A stretch of 64,000 bases of DNA from Fibrobacter sp. (lineage in GTDB: Bacteria > Fibrobacterota > Fibrobacteria > Fibrobacterales > Fibrobacteraceae), in contig JAFVGH010000034.1 of assembly GCA_017475045.1 (NCBI GenBank), positions 1 to 64,000 of the forward strand, written 5' to 3'. Made by a program: the position numbers and the translations under genes. Under the pieces are notes generated by a model. The model had not been told where the DNA came from. It searched no databases and worked only from the letters and a program-made list of their open reading frames with translations. Shown here piece by piece: positions 1 through 8,680 of the stretch (positions are counted from its first letter, which is position 1; the number at the start of each line of letters is the position of its first letter).

Positions 1-178
1 CGGCGAAACGGTACAGATTCAGAACTTCTTTTCCATTGTCCGTGATTCCGGAGAGGTCCGGAGCGGGAATCGTCACTTCGGCATAGTTCTCCGCCAGACG
101 GGCGGCCTTGGTCCGCTTGGGACCGCAGGAAACCGCCAGCAACGCCAGGAGAACCCACGCGATCGTCAGTTTTTTCAT
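1..178 (-). CDS. Lipoprotein, N-terminal part only (possible M49-type peptidase)
   Basis: The first 59 codons of a minus-strand gene that leaves the window on the left. It starts MKKLTIAWVLLALLAVSC, a classical SPII signal peptide with lipobox LAVSC, so the mature protein should be a lipid-anchored envelope protein. The mature start (GPKRTKAARLAENYAEVTIP, then a segment with GKEVLNLYRFA) reminds me of the large zinc peptidase lipoproteins of Bacteroidales (M49, dipeptidyl-peptidase III-like), but no catalytic motif is in view and this is a weak guess. A TACCTTTG -7 box lies 33 nt upstream. Confidence 0.6.
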   Translation of the reverse strand, partial: MKKLTIAWVLLALLAVSCGPKRTKAARLAENYAEVTIPAPDLSGITDNGKEVLNLYRFA

Positions 179-210
179 ATCCTTAGATTCTTGATACCTA
201 AAACAATTTA

Positions 211-218
211 CAAAGGTA
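211..218 (-). promoter_or_regulatory. Bacteroidetes -7 box, lipoprotein gene
   Basis: Read on the minus strand this is TACCTTTG, an exact match to TAnnTTTG, 33 nt before the ATG at 178. No convincing -33 TTTG is seen at the expected distance. Confidence 0.55.
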
Positions 219-250
219 GCAATTCCCCGCGAAAATACCTTGTATTTTAG

Positions 251-286
251 ACAAAAAGAAACCCGGCGCACTGTTGCACCGGGTTC
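251..286 (-). terminator. Rho-independent terminator of gdhA
   Basis: Inverted repeat AACCCGG...CCGGGTT (260-266 with 279-285), extended inward by GCA/TGC across one mismatch and closed by a short loop. On the minus strand it is followed by a T-rich run (251-259). It lies 25 nt past the gdhA stop. Confidence 0.75.
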
Positions 287-310
287 CTATGTCTGTCTGG
301 ACCTGCGATT

Positions 311-1654
311 CTAGATCGTTCCCTGCTCCAACATCGCCTGCGCGACCTTCATGAAGCCGGCGATGTTCGCGCCCTTCACGTAATCGATGCTGCCGTCCGG
401 CTGGGTGCCGAACTTGACGCACTGCTCGTGGATGGACTTCATGATGGAGTGGAGTTTCGCATCCACCTCGCCGGCTTCCCAGGAGATGTGCTCGGCGTTC
501 TGGGTCATTTCCAGACCGGAGGTGGCGACGCCGCCGGCGTTCACGGCCTTGCCCGGGGCGAAGAGGATGCCGTTGTGCTGGAAATACTGGATGGCGCCGG
601 GCTGGCAGCCCATGTTGGACACCTCGCAGCAGCAGAAGCAGCCATTGGCCTTCAACTCCTTGGCGTCGTCTTCGGAAAGCTCGTTCTGGAAGGCGCAAGG
701 GAGGGCGATGTCGCACGGGATGGACCACGCCTTCTTGCCGGCGGTGAAGAACGCCTTGTCCGGATAGGCGGTGGCCATATCCTCGACCATGTCGCGGTTG
801 GAGGCGCGCATGACGAGCATGTAGTCGATCATGTCCTTGGTGATACCGTCCGGGATGTGGCAGACGCCGTCCGGACCGGAGATCGCGACGACCTTGGCAC
901 CGAGTTCCGTGGCCTTGATGGCGGCGCCCCAGGCGACGTTGCCGAAGCCGGAGAGGGCGACCTTCTTGCCCTTGATGTCGATGCCGGCCTTCTCCAGCAG
1001 GTGGTGGGTGAAGTACAGGGCGCCGAAGCCGGTGGCCTCGGGACGGAGGATGGAACCGCCCCATGTGCCGCCCTTGCCGGTCAGCACGCCGGTGTTGTAC
1101 TGGCGGGCCAGTTTCTTGTACATGCCGTAGAGATAGCCGATTTCACGGCCGCCCACGCCCACGTCGCCGGCGGGAATGTCCTGGTCCGGGCCGATGCAGT
1201 TCCAGAGTTCCAGCATGAAGGCCTGGCAGAAACGCATGATCTCGTCGTCGGACTTGCCCTTGGGGTCGAAGTCGGAACCGCCCTTGGCGCCGCCCATCGG
1301 AAGGGTGGTGAGGGCATTCTTGAAGGTCTGCTCGAAGCCGAGGAACTTGAGCATGGATGGAGTCACGGCTCTGTGGAAGCGGAGACCGCCCTTATAAGGA
1401 CCGATGGCGCTGTTGAACTGGACGCGGTAGCCGAGGTTCGTCTGGACCTCGCCCCGGTCGTCCACCCAGGTAACCCGGAACGTGAAGATACGGTCCGGTT
1501 CGACCATCCTTTCGACGATCTTCGCCTGCTCGAACTCAGGGTGCTGGTTGTAGACCTCCTCGATGGATTCGAGGACTTCCTGCACGGCCTGGAGGTACTC
1601 TTTTTCAAGCGGGTACTTGGCCTGGAGTTTCGCCATGATGTCTTGTGTTCTCAT
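311..1654 (-). CDS. gdhA: NADP-type glutamate dehydrogenase
   Basis: Cytoplasmic enzyme, 447 aa, that reversibly aminates 2-oxoglutarate to glutamate and is a main ammonium-assimilation route in Bacteroidales. The length fits the hexameric small-subunit class. Visible motifs are the substrate region YKGGLRFH (about residue 88), the catalytic-lysine segment PMGGAKGGSDFDP (about 119), DIPAGDVGVGGREIGYLYG (about 160) and a Rossmann glycine motif LSGFGNVAWGAA (about 234). I take the first ATG; a second in-frame ATG six codons on (MAKLQAKYP) is possible. It stands alone, with a well-formed promoter at 1721-1751 and a terminator at 251-286. Assignment to NADP rather than NAD specificity is inferred from family and length. 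Confidence 0.96.
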   Translation of the reverse strand: MRTQDIMAKLQAKYPLEKEYLQAVQEVLESIEEVYNQHPEFEQAKIVERMVEPDRIFTFRVTWVDDRGEVQTNLGYRVQFNSAIGPYKGGLRFHRAVTPSMLKFLGFEQTFKNALTTLPMGGAKGGSDFDPKGKSDDEIMRFCQAFMLELWNCIGPDQDIPAGDVGVGGREIGYLYGMYKKLARQYNTGVLTGKGGTWGGSILRPEATGFGALYFTHHLLEKAGIDIKGKKVALSGFGNVAWGAAIKATELGAKVVAISGPDGVCHIPDGITKDMIDYMLVMRASNRDMVEDMATAYPDKAFFTAGKKAWSIPCDIALPCAFQNELSEDDAKELKANGCFCCCEVSNMGCQPGAIQYFQHNGILFAPGKAVNAGGVATSGLEMTQNAEHISWEAGEVDAKLHSIMKSIHEQCVKFGTQPDGSIDYVKGANIAGFMKVAQAMLEQGTI

Positions 1655-1720
1655 GATGACTGATTAATTAGTTAGGTGTTAAATGATGAAGTTTTTATCC
1701 TATGTGGTTCTAAAAGTAGA

Positions 1721-1751
1721 CAAATGTAACGAATAATAATAGATTTGCCAA
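1721..1751 (-). promoter_or_regulatory. gdhA promoter (-33/-7)
   Basis: On the minus strand TTGG (1751-1748) is followed by exactly 19 nt and TACATTTG (1728-1721), a good match to the TTTG-N19-TAnnTTTG consensus. The -7 box is 66 nt before the start codon. The -33 element lies just left of the divergent promoter of the next gene. Confidence 0.7.
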
Positions 1752-1772
1752 TAGATTTTTACGGATTTGTCT

Positions 1773-1780
1773 TATCTTTG
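1773..1780 (+). promoter_or_regulatory. Bacteroidetes -7 box, unknown gene at 1800
   Basis: TATCTTTG, exact TAnnTTTG match, 19 nt before the ATG at 1800. This implies a 5' leader of about a dozen bases and rules out the in-frame TTG at 1767 as start. Confidence 0.6.
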
Positions 1781-1799
1781 CAGCCTAAGACGAACGAAG

Positions 1800-2333
1800 A
1801 TGAAAAAGGATTTCAAAGACAGGCTCGCCGCCTGCATCAAGGACCTCACCGGGGCCGAGATCAAGGGCATCACCATCGACGAGGAAAGCGGCGCGGTCAG
1901 CGTCGTGCTCGTCCCGGGACGCGGCCACGGCCGGGTCTCCCTCTCCCAGCTTCCGGAAGTGCTGAAGGTGGCTGACGTGGACATCGTCGGCGGCGACATC
2001 ACCCTCCTGGGCTCCTACGCGGGCGTCCGCGATTTCGTGGAGTCCTGGAACCTGGAAGCCGACGACCCCCGCATCGGCCGGTTCATCGCCATCCTCCGGC
2101 GGGAAACCCGCGGCGAGGTCAACAACGTGGAGTTCCGCTCCGGCGAACTCCTCTACGAACTGACCGTCAAGACCCTCGACTTCACCGCCCCCGAATACGT
2201 CTATATCGAAGGCGTGGACTTCCGTAACCGCGTCCTCTACTGCTACACTTTCGTGGAGGACATGAACGACATCCTGGAGACCGATTCGTTCTCCATCCTG
2301 GGATATCCGTTCACGGGTTCCATCAAGAGCTAG
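1800..2333 (+). CDS. Conserved-looking hypothetical protein
   Basis: 177 aa, soluble, no signal peptide or membrane segment. The start MKKDFKDRLAACIKDLTG is chosen because the -7 box at 1773 sits just upstream. The first 30 residues look amphipathic, the rest is a mix of short strands and acidic stretches (for example LEADDPRIGRFIAILRRE). I do not recognise the family and can assign no function. It is a single gene between the divergent gdhA promoter and the terminator shared with the ompH-like gene. A repeat of the AGATTCT family starts immediately after its TAG stop. Confidence 0.8.
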   Translation: MKKDFKDRLAACIKDLTGAEIKGITIDEESGAVSVVLVPGRGHGRVSLSQLPEVLKVADVDIVGGDITLLGSYAGVRDFVESWNLEADDPRIGRFIAILRRETRGEVNNVEFRSGELLYELTVKTLDFTAPEYVYIEGVDFRNRVLYCYTFVEDMNDILETDSFSILGYPFTGSIKS

Positions 2334-2373
2334 AGATTCTCACGTCGGCCCGAAGGGCCTCCTCAGAATGACA
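2334..2373 (+). repeat. Dispersed repeat, AGATTCT...CTCAGAATGACA family, copy 1
   Basis: Starts AGATTCT directly after the stop codon of the preceding gene and ends CCTCAGAATGACA, with a GC-rich self-complementary middle (GGCCC/GGGCC). Related copies lie at 37704-37738 (opposite strand, inside wecB) and 38320-38346. Confidence 0.55.
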
Positions 2374-2374
2374 A

Positions 2375-2403
2375 GAAACCCCGACCTGACCGGCCGGGGT
2401 TTC
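2375..2403. terminator. Bidirectional terminator
   Basis: GAAACCCCG (2375-2383) pairs with CGGGGTTTC (2395-2403) around an 11-nt loop. A-rich on one side and T-rich on the other, it lies between two convergent genes (stops at 2333 and 2423) and can serve both. Confidence 0.75.
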
Positions 2404-2422
2404 TCATTCGTTGACAAATCGG

Positions 2423-2980
2423 TTACTGGGCGGCCTGAGCCTGTGCCTGGAGTTCCTGAGCGAGCTGCTCGAGGGTGCGGCCTTCCTTGATACCCATGGC
2501 CTTGCGGGCGGCAGGGGTGAGGTCCACGACCGCGCTCTGATCGAAATAGAGGGCGGAGGACTCGTCAAAGACGGCGAGGATGCCCTGGGCCTTGGCCAGG
2601 TCCTGGACGGCCTTCTGGGCCTTCTCCATGATGGGGTTCATCAGTTCGGCCTGCTTCTGCTGCAGTTCCTGGGAAATGCTCTGCTGGAATTCCTGGACAC
2701 GGTTCTGGATTTCCACCAGTTCCTTCTCCTTGGATTCCCGGATAGCGGCGGTCCAGGAGGAGGACTTCTGTTGATACTGGCTCGCCTTGGTGTTGTATTC
2801 CTCAAGCATCGCGCTGAAAGTTTCCTGGGCCTCGTTCTGCATCGCGTTGATCTGTTCGCGGGCGGCGTCGGCCTCGGGGGCGAGCTGATAGAGTTCGGTG
2901 AAGTTGACACGGCCGAGCTTCTGGGCGGAAGCGGTCAGGGTCAGGAGCGCCATGGTGGCAATTGCAAGAATCTTTTTCAT
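2423..2980 (-). CDS. Periplasmic OmpH/Skp-family chaperone
   Basis: 185 aa. An SPI signal peptide (MKKILAIATMALLTLTASAQ) leads into the typical Skp opening KLGRVNFTELYQLAPE, then a long, heavily charged and glutamine-rich coiled coil (about residues 35-120) and a short C-terminal cap. Skp-type proteins hold unfolded outer-membrane proteins in the periplasm. It lies 63 nt downstream of bamA on the same strand, the usual Bacteroidetes arrangement, and is probably cotranscribed with it. A lipoprotein paralogue is encoded at 8063-8674. Confidence 0.9.
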   Translation of the reverse strand: MKKILAIATMALLTLTASAQKLGRVNFTELYQLAPEADAAREQINAMQNEAQETFSAMLEEYNTKASQYQQKSSSWTAAIRESKEKELVEIQNRVQEFQQSISQELQQKQAELMNPIMEKAQKAVQDLAKAQGILAVFDESSALYFDQSAVVDLTPAARKAMGIKEGRTLEQLAQELQAQAQAAQ

Positions 2981-3043
2981 ATTACGTTGTAGTTTTTAGA
3001 TTTCGTGGTCAGATTTCGGGATACGCAAAAGTTGTACCAATCT

Positions 3044-5659
3044 TTAGAATTGCTGTCCGATAACAAAATGGAACTGGCTTCCGCCGTTCTTGCTGTCGTC
3101 GAAACCGTAGCCCCAGTCGACGCCCAGCAGGCCGATCATCGGGAGGAACACGCGCACGCCCACGCCGGCGCTCCGCTTGATCTGGAACGGGTTGAAGTCG
3201 CGGATGTCCGCCCAGCAGTTACCGCCTTCCAGGAAGCCGAGCACGTAGATGGTGGACTGCGGCTCGAGGATCACCGGATAACGGAGTTCCACCGTGAACT
3301 TGTCATAGATGTTACCCGAGTACGTGAGGTTGGAACTGTACGGGGTGACTCGCATCGGGGTGAGGGAATAGTCCTCGTAACCGCGCAGGGAGATGATTTC
3401 CGAGCCGTAGGTCATGTAGCCAGACATACCGTCGCCGCCCACCTGGAAGCCTTCGAACGGGGAATAGCCCCAGTTGCGGTTGTAGTAGCCCAGGAAGCCG
3501 AACTGCGCGCGGCTCATCAGGACCAGGTCGCCGACGAGTTTGGTATAGACGGCGCCGGAGAACTTCCACTTGTGGTATTCGATCCACTTGTAGCGGTTGG
3601 CGGAACTCCACTCGTTCTGGATGTTGCCCATGTCGTCCATGTAGGTGGCATCGTAGTTCACGTCCTTCCAACTGTTCACGCTGACCTTCTTCCCGTTCTT
3701 GTAAGTGTACTTGCGGAGCAGGGAGTAAGGCGGGGTGAGCTGTAGGGAGGCCGAGAATTCGGAACCCGTACGGGGATAGATCTGCTGGTCGGAGGAGTTG
3801 CGGCTCAGGGACAGGGTGTAACTCAGGTTGTGGGAGACACCGTCCGTGAAGGCGAAATAACTCTGATACCAGTTCGTGAGTTTATACGTCTGCCAACTGA
3901 GGTTGTTGTACAGGACGAAGTAGTTGTCCGGCCACTTGAGGCGGTTGCCCAGGCCGGCGTTGAAGCCGAAGACCTCGAACATACGGTCCGTGGACAGGAT
4001 GCCGATGTACAGATAGGAGTCCGTCATCCTGGAGTAATAGCCGGAGAGGCTCAGGGAGGTAGGCTTCTTGCCGAAGAGCCAGGGCTCCATGAAACTCGCG
4101 CTCAGGGTCGTATAGTAGCGGCCGTTGGTCTGGAAGCGGAAGGAGAGCGTCTGCGCATCGCCCAGCGGGACCGGGCGCCAGGCGTTCTTCTCGAACATCC
4201 GGTGGGTGGAGAAGTTGTTGAAACTCACGCCCGCGGTCGCGACGAAGGTGTTGCCGCCCCAACCGCCGGAGAGTTCCAGCGTGGAGGACGGTTTCTCGGT
4301 GACGTTGTACACCAGGTCCACCGTGTTGTTCAGCTGGTTGGGGATGACATTGTAGCCGCCCGGGCTCATGATGGCTTCCGCGTCGAACTGGCCGAGGGAA
4401 GCGATTTCACGAATGGAGCGCTCGAAGTCCGTCTGGCTGAACAGGTAGCCCGGACGGGTCATGATCTGGCGGCGGACCACCTTCTCGTTGGTGAGGTCGT
4501 TGCCGTTGATCACGATGTTGTTCAGGATTGCCGGCTTGCCTTCGGAGATGCGCATTTCCACATCGACGGAGTCGTTCTGGATGTTCACCTCCACCGGGGT
4601 GACATTGAAGAACAGGTAGCCGTTGTCCATGTACAGTTTCCGGACGTCGTAGTCCGTCTGCTTTCCGCCGCCGAGGAGGCGCTTGTTCATCGTGACCACG
4701 TCATAGACGTCACCCTTCTTGATCTGGAGGATCTCGTCGAGGATTTCGGACGGATAGACCGAGTTGCCGGTCCAGGTCACGTTGCGGAAATAGTATTTCG
4801 GGCCCTGCTCGAACTGCATGTCGATGGCCAGGTGCTTGGGGTCTTCGTAGTAGATGGAGTCGCGGACCAGGCGGGCGTCGCGGTAGCCGGCCTCGTTGAA
4901 GGCCTCTAGGACGGTCTTGCGGTCGGTCTGGTATTCCTTCTCCTTGAACTTCTTGGACTTGAAGAAGTTGTACCACTTGTTGGAGTGGGTTTCCTTCATT
5001 GCCTTGGCGAGTTTGTACTCCTTCACGTCGTCATTGTTGCCGGTGAAGTTGATGTTGCGGATGCGGATTTTCTCGCCCTTCTTCACGTCGAAGTTCACGC
5101 GGATGGCGCTGCGGATCATCGTGTCCTTCTGGACCTGGGTGTCCACTTCGCACAGGAGATAGCCTTTCTCCTTGTAGTAACGCTTGATGATGTCCACGGA
5201 AGTCTTCTCCACGTAATCGGAGAACTCGCGGCCGGGACGGAGGTTCAGACGCTCCTGCAGGTCCTTCCTTTCACCGGACTTGACGCCGGAATAGGTCCAG
5301 CGGGAGACTCTCGGACGCTCCTTGATCACGATCTTGAACCAGGCGGTATCCTGCGCGGAACTCAGGGAGTCCACGACCACCGACACATCCTCGAAGAAGC
5401 GCTGGGCGACGAGGCGTTTCACCACGCCCGTCATGTCCTCGCCCGGGATGGTCACCTGCATGCCCTGGCGGAGTCCCGTCAGCTGCAGGATCTGGTTTTC
5501 GCCGAAGTACTGGTTTCCTTCGACCCCCACGCCGCCGACGACGTAGGTTTTGGGATTGGCGTAATCTATCTCGATCGATTCCCGCCCCGACTGGGCCCGC
5601 AGGGTCGTTCCCGCGAGGCCGACGAGCAGAAGGCAGGCCATCTTGCGTATCATCATCAT
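3044..5659 (-). CDS. bamA: Outer-membrane assembly factor BamA
   Basis: 871 aa Omp85 protein, the central insertase for outer-membrane beta-barrels. A signal peptide (MMMIRKMACLLLVGLAG...LRAQ) is followed by tandem POTRA domains (roughly residues 35-420) and a C-terminal 16-strand barrel. The barrel carries the Omp85 loop-6 motif as SLRGYED and ends FHFVIGQQF, with the terminal phenylalanine of a BamA substrate signal. I start at the ATG triplet at 5659 rather than the in-frame ATG at 5668, because the latter would almost touch the transcription start implied by the TATCTTTG box at 5676-5683. It follows uppS closely and precedes the Skp-like gene; bamD is at 12604. Confidence 0.95.
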   Translation of the reverse strand: MMMIRKMACLLLVGLAGTTLRAQSGRESIEIDYANPKTYVVGGVGVEGNQYFGENQILQLTGLRQGMQVTIPGEDMTGVVKRLVAQRFFEDVSVVVDSLSSAQDTAWFKIVIKERPRVSRWTYSGVKSGERKDLQERLNLRPGREFSDYVEKTSVDIIKRYYKEKGYLLCEVDTQVQKDTMIRSAIRVNFDVKKGEKIRIRNINFTGNNDDVKEYKLAKAMKETHSNKWYNFFKSKKFKEKEYQTDRKTVLEAFNEAGYRDARLVRDSIYYEDPKHLAIDMQFEQGPKYYFRNVTWTGNSVYPSEILDEILQIKKGDVYDVVTMNKRLLGGGKQTDYDVRKLYMDNGYLFFNVTPVEVNIQNDSVDVEMRISEGKPAILNNIVINGNDLTNEKVVRRQIMTRPGYLFSQTDFERSIREIASLGQFDAEAIMSPGGYNVIPNQLNNTVDLVYNVTEKPSSTLELSGGWGGNTFVATAGVSFNNFSTHRMFEKNAWRPVPLGDAQTLSFRFQTNGRYYTTLSASFMEPWLFGKKPTSLSLSGYYSRMTDSYLYIGILSTDRMFEVFGFNAGLGNRLKWPDNYFVLYNNLSWQTYKLTNWYQSYFAFTDGVSHNLSYTLSLSRNSSDQQIYPRTGSEFSASLQLTPPYSLLRKYTYKNGKKVSVNSWKDVNYDATYMDDMGNIQNEWSSANRYKWIEYHKWKFSGAVYTKLVGDLVLMSRAQFGFLGYYNRNWGYSPFEGFQVGGDGMSGYMTYGSEIISLRGYEDYSLTPMRVTPYSSNLTYSGNIYDKFTVELRYPVILEPQSTIYVLGFLEGGNCWADIRDFNPFQIKRSAGVGVRVFLPMIGLLGVDWGYGFDDSKNGGSQFHFVIGQQF

Positions 5660-5675
5660 ATCACTCATTATCCTG

Positions 5676-5683
5676 CAAAGATA
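5676..5683 (-). promoter_or_regulatory. Internal -7 box before bamA
   Basis: TATCTTTG on the minus strand in the uppS-bamA junction, giving bamA a possible promoter of its own in addition to readthrough from uppS. Confidence 0.5.
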
Positions 5684-5689
5684 ACTCAA

Positions 5690-6388
5690 TTATTTCACTT
5701 TTCCGAATCGACGGTCCCGCTGAGCGTAGGTTTCGAGGGCGGCGCGGAACTCGGGCTTCCGGAAATCGGGCCACAGGACATCGGAAAAGACGAACTCGGT
5801 ATAGGCGCACTGCCAGAGGAGGTAGTTGGAGATGCGCTGCTCCCCGGAAGTGCGGATCAGCAGGTCCGGTTCCGGGATGCCCGCCGTCACCAGGTAGCCG
5901 GCGAAATCTTCCGCCGTCATCTCCTGCAGGGCGTCGGCACCCTTTTCCGCGGCCGCCCGCTTCATCGCCTGGAGGATGTCCCACCGGCCGCTGTAACTCA
6001 GGAAGACGATGAGCGTCATCCTGTCGCAGGCGGCGGTCTTGTCCATCAGGGCGTCGATGGCGGCGTTCAGGCTGTCCGACAGCCGGGCGCGGTTCCCCAG
6101 CACGACAAAACGGACGCCATTCTCCACGAGCGTCCTGACCTCGTTGTGAATGGCCTCCATCATCAGTTCCATCAGGCGGTTGACCTCCGCCTCGGGCCGG
6201 TTCCAGTTCTCTTCGGAGAAAGCGTAGAGGGAAAGATATTTCACGCCCGCCTCCACGGCGGCTTCCGTGCAGGCGCGGACGCTTTCCACCCCCTCCATGT
6301 GTCCATAGACGCGTTCCTTGCCCCGGGCTTTCGCCCAGCGCCCGTTGCCGTCCATGATGATGGAGACGTGCTGCGGTACGATGTCCAT
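5690..6388 (-). CDS. uppS: Isoprenyl transferase (undecaprenyl diphosphate synthase)
   Basis: 232 aa cis-prenyltransferase making undecaprenyl diphosphate, the lipid carrier for peptidoglycan and surface glycans. The N-terminal signature IIMDGNGRWAKARG (about residues 10-23) has the catalytic Asp and the diphosphate-binding GNGRWA. SLYAFSEENWNRP (about 72) and the C-terminal PDLLIRTSGEQRISNYLLWQ (about 184) are the other family blocks. It sits 7 nt after nadK and about 30 nt before bamA, so nadK-uppS-bamA-ompH reads as one envelope operon. Confidence 0.96.
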   Translation of the reverse strand: MDIVPQHVSIIMDGNGRWAKARGKERVYGHMEGVESVRACTEAAVEAGVKYLSLYAFSEENWNRPEAEVNRLMELMMEAIHNEVRTLVENGVRFVVLGNRARLSDSLNAAIDALMDKTAACDRMTLIVFLSYSGRWDILQAMKRAAAEKGADALQEMTAEDFAGYLVTAGIPEPDLLIRTSGEQRISNYLLWQCAYTEFVFSDVLWPDFRKPEFRAALETYAQRDRRFGKVK

Positions 6389-6395
6389 ACGATTG

Positions 6396-7220
6396 TTATC
6401 CGTTGTTTCTCATGTCCTCGCCCCAGAAAAGCCTGGATGTAAGCGCCCGGACGAACCCGGACTCGGCGAGCCGGATACGTTTCAGCGAAAACTGTGCCAT
6501 CTCGACGTGAATGGTCCACTCCTGTTTGATTTCCACCGTCTGGTTGTCCGTGGACAGCAGGGCGACCCTGTCCCGGCTCTCGAAAGCGATGTCCACCTTG
6601 GCGGTTTCGGGGAGCACCAGCGGCCGGACGTTGAGGTTGTGCGGGGCGATCGGGGTGATGATGAGCACCTTCGTATCGGGCATGCAGATCGGGCCGCCCG
6701 CGCTGAGGGAATAGGCGGTGGATCCGGAACTGGTGGAGACGATCAGGCCGTCGGCCCAGTAGGTGGGAAGGGTTTCGCCGTTCACGCTGACGCGGATGCC
6801 CAGCATGGACGGGTTCTTGCGGTGAATGGTCACCTCGTTGACGGAATAAGGCAGCATGCCGATGCTCTGACGGGCGCCGGGGCCCTTGAGCGTGGCGTTG
6901 AGGACCGTCAGGTACTCGATGCTGAAATCCCCCTCCATCAGGGCCTTCAGGACCGCCTCGGGGCGGTTTTCGCACAGGAAGCCGATCCGGCCGAAGTTCA
7001 CGCCCAGGATGGGAAGGCCGATGTCGGAGACCTCGTGCGCCGCGCTCAGGAACGTGCCGTCCCCGCCCATCGACAGGACCAGGTCCGTCTCCGGGAGGAC
7101 GTCGCTCTTGGTGCGGATCTCATAGACCTCGTAAGACGCGGAGCGCAGTTCTGAGAGCAGTCGGGATACGTGCGGATCCTCCCGCAGTCCCTCCTTCAGG
7201 ATGAAATAGCCTATTTTCAT
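6396..7220 (-). CDS. nadK: NAD kinase
   Basis: 274 aa cytosolic enzyme phosphorylating NAD to NADP with ATP or polyphosphate. The diagnostic GGDGTFL motif is at about residue 65, followed by NEVTIHR (about 155) and the glycine-rich [20 protein letters not shown] (about 178). The start is set at [11 protein letters not shown], because the upstream codons would lie over the promoter. First gene of the operon with uppS and bamA; its promoter region is shared back-to-back with pdxJ. Confidence 0.95.
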   Translation of the reverse strand: MKIGYFILKEGLREDPHVSRLLSELRSASYEVYEIRTKSDVLPETDLVLSMGGDGTFLSAAHEVSDIGLPILGVNFGRIGFLCENRPEAVLKALMEGDFSIEYLTVLNATLKGPGARQSIGMLPYSVNEVTIHRKNPSMLGIRVSVNGETLPTYWADGLIVSTSSGSTAYSLSAGGPICMPDTKVLIITPIAPHNLNVRPLVLPETAKVDIAFESRDRVALLSTDNQTVEIKQEWTIHVEMAQFSLKRIRLAESGFVRALTSRLFWGEDMRNNG

Positions 7221-7241
7221 GCTTCGGTACAAATCAGCCGC

Positions 7242-7249
7242 CAAAAATA
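7242..7249 (-). promoter_or_regulatory. -7 box of nadK
   Basis: TATTTTTG on the minus strand, 21 nt before the nadK ATG. It lies 23 nt from the oppositely oriented pdxJ box, so the two promoters must overlap upstream of their -7 elements. Confidence 0.5.
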
Positions 7250-7272
7250 ACACTTTAAATTATAAAAATCAC

Positions 7273-7280
7273 TATTTTTG
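7273..7280 (+). promoter_or_regulatory. -7 box of pdxJ
   Basis: TATTTTTG, 20 nt before the chosen ATG at 7300; divergent from the nadK box at 7242-7249. No clear -33 element. Confidence 0.5.
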
Positions 7281-7299
7281 TCGCGAAAAAGTAGTGAAC

Positions 7300-8019
7300 A
7301 TGACTCGTCTGAGTGTTAATATCAACAAGATAGCCACCATTCGCAACGCCCGCGGCGGAAACATGCCGGACGTGACGAAGGCGGCCCTGGACTGCGAACG
7401 TTTCGGCGCGGAGGGCATTACCGTCCATCCCCGCCCGGACGAAAGGCATATCCGGTACAGCGACGTGCGGATCATCCGCCCGCTTGTGACCACCGAATTC
7501 AATATCGAAGGCAACCCGATCCCCTCTTTCGTGGACCTGGTGAACGAGGTCGTTCCCGACCAGGTCACGCTGGTTCCCGACGCCCATGACGCCATCACCT
7601 CCAACGCCGGCTGGAACACGCTGGCACACAAGGAGTTCCTTACCGACATCTGCCGGGAATTCAAGGCCAGGGGTATCCGCACCTCCATTTTCATCGACCC
7701 GGATCCCCGGATGGCCGAAGGCGCCGCCGCCTGCGGGGCCGACCGCGTGGAACTCTACACGGCCGCATACGCCGAGGACTATCCGAGGGGCCGCGAGGCC
7801 GCCATCGCCCCCTATCTGGAAACCGCAAAGGCCGCCCGCGCCTGCGGGCTCGGCCTCAACGCCGGACATGACCTCTCCCTCGAGAATCTCGCTTATTTCG
7901 TGGAGGTGATTCCCTGGACGGACGAGGTTTCCATCGGCCACGCCCTCATCTGCGATGCCCTGTACATGGGCCTGGAACGCACGATTGCGGCCTATCTTGC
8001 GGAAATCCGCAAAAAATAG
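7300..8019 (+). CDS. pdxJ: Pyridoxine 5'-phosphate synthase
   Basis: 239 aa TIM-barrel enzyme that condenses 1-deoxyxylulose 5-phosphate with 3-amino-2-oxopropyl phosphate to pyridoxine 5'-phosphate in the DXP-dependent vitamin B6 route. It opens with the family block [34 protein letters not shown] (about 44), VTLVPD (about 90) and [13 protein letters not shown] (about 189) are the other conserved segments. The start [10 protein letters not shown] is fixed by homology and by the promoter at 7273. Monocistronic, divergent from nadK. Confidence 0.95.
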   Translation: MTRLSVNINKIATIRNARGGNMPDVTKAALDCERFGAEGITVHPRPDERHIRYSDVRIIRPLVTTEFNIEGNPIPSFVDLVNEVVPDQVTLVPDAHDAITSNAGWNTLAHKEFLTDICREFKARGIRTSIFIDPDPRMAEGAAACGADRVELYTAAYAEDYPRGREAAIAPYLETAKAARACGLGLNAGHDLSLENLAYFVEVIPWTDEVSIGHALICDALYMGLERTIAAYLAEIRKK

Positions 8020-8020
8020 T

Positions 8021-8028
8021 TACCTTTG
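8021..8028 (+). promoter_or_regulatory. -7 box of the 8.0-15.6 kb operon
   Basis: TACCTTTG immediately after the pdxJ stop, with TTGC 20 nt upstream. It gives a leader of about 30 nt before the ATG at 8063 and is the only clear promoter before the plus-strand gene run that ends with recN. Confidence 0.6.
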
Positions 8029-8062
8029 TAACTTGTACCGAATTTATAATTATAAAACATAC

Positions 8063-8674
8063 ATGAAAAGATTCGCATCTATCCTCAGCGCCGCCGCCGT
8101 CCTGGCCGGCTTCGCTTTCACCGGCTGCAACAACGCCGCCGCTCCCGCCGCTACGGAAACCCAGGCCGACACCGTCGCCGCCGCCGGCAGCATCGTTTTC
8201 TTCAACATCGACAAGGTCGTCGAGAATTACGATATGGCGAACGACCTCCGCTCCGTCGTCGAGACCAAGGTCAGCGGCATCCAGGCCGAAATCGACCGTC
8301 GCGGCAACAAGCTTCAGAAGGACGCCAACGACTTCCAGAACAAGATGGACAAGGGCCTGCTGACCTCTTCCGTGGCCAACGCCCAGTACCAGAAGCTCCA
8401 GCAGCAGGAGAGCGAGTACCAGCAGTACGCCGTGCGCAAGCAGCAGGAAATGGCCGAGGAGCAGCAGGTGATGCTGAACCAGATCATGAACGCCATCTCC
8501 GAGTTTGTCCAGGCCTATAACGTCGAGAAGCAGTACGCCCTCATCCTCACCACCTCCGGCGACATCCTCCCGGCTCCCGTGGTGGTCGGCAGCGCCGCCC
8601 TCGACATCACCGACGAAATCCTCGCCGGCCTGAACGCCGAATACGTCAAGACCAAGGCGGCCGAGGCGAAATAA
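8063..8674 (+). CDS. OmpH/Skp-like lipoprotein
   Basis: 203 aa. The signal peptide MKRFASILSAAAVLAGFAFTGC ends in a lipobox (FTGC), followed by an Ala/Thr-rich linker and a Skp-like body: SIVFFNIDKVVENYDM, a Q/E-rich coiled coil (about 85-150) and a short C-terminal cap ending in an ITDEILAGLN helix. Family knowledge suggests a membrane-tethered periplasmic chaperone for outer-membrane proteins. Unlike the soluble paralogue at 2423 it is lipidated. The start is the ATG after the TACCTTTG box. The next gene follows after 6 nt. Confidence 0.88.
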   Translation: MKRFASILSAAAVLAGFAFTGCNNAAAPAATETQADTVAAAGSIVFFNIDKVVENYDMANDLRSVVETKVSGIQAEIDRRGNKLQKDANDFQNKMDKGLLTSSVANAQYQKLQQQESEYQQYAVRKQQEMAEEQQVMLNQIMNAISEFVQAYNVEKQYALILTTSGDILPAPVVVGSAALDITDEILAGLNAEYVKTKAAEAK

Positions 8675-8680
8675 GCCCCG

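Noticed and set aside
428..1663. Long plus-strand open frame opposite gdhA; similar frames opposite bamA, recN, the LysM gene and the carboxyltransferase
   Set aside because: These are mirror frames caused by high GC at third positions. Their products are rich in H, R, G and V, have no family motifs, and lie over genes with clear motifs.
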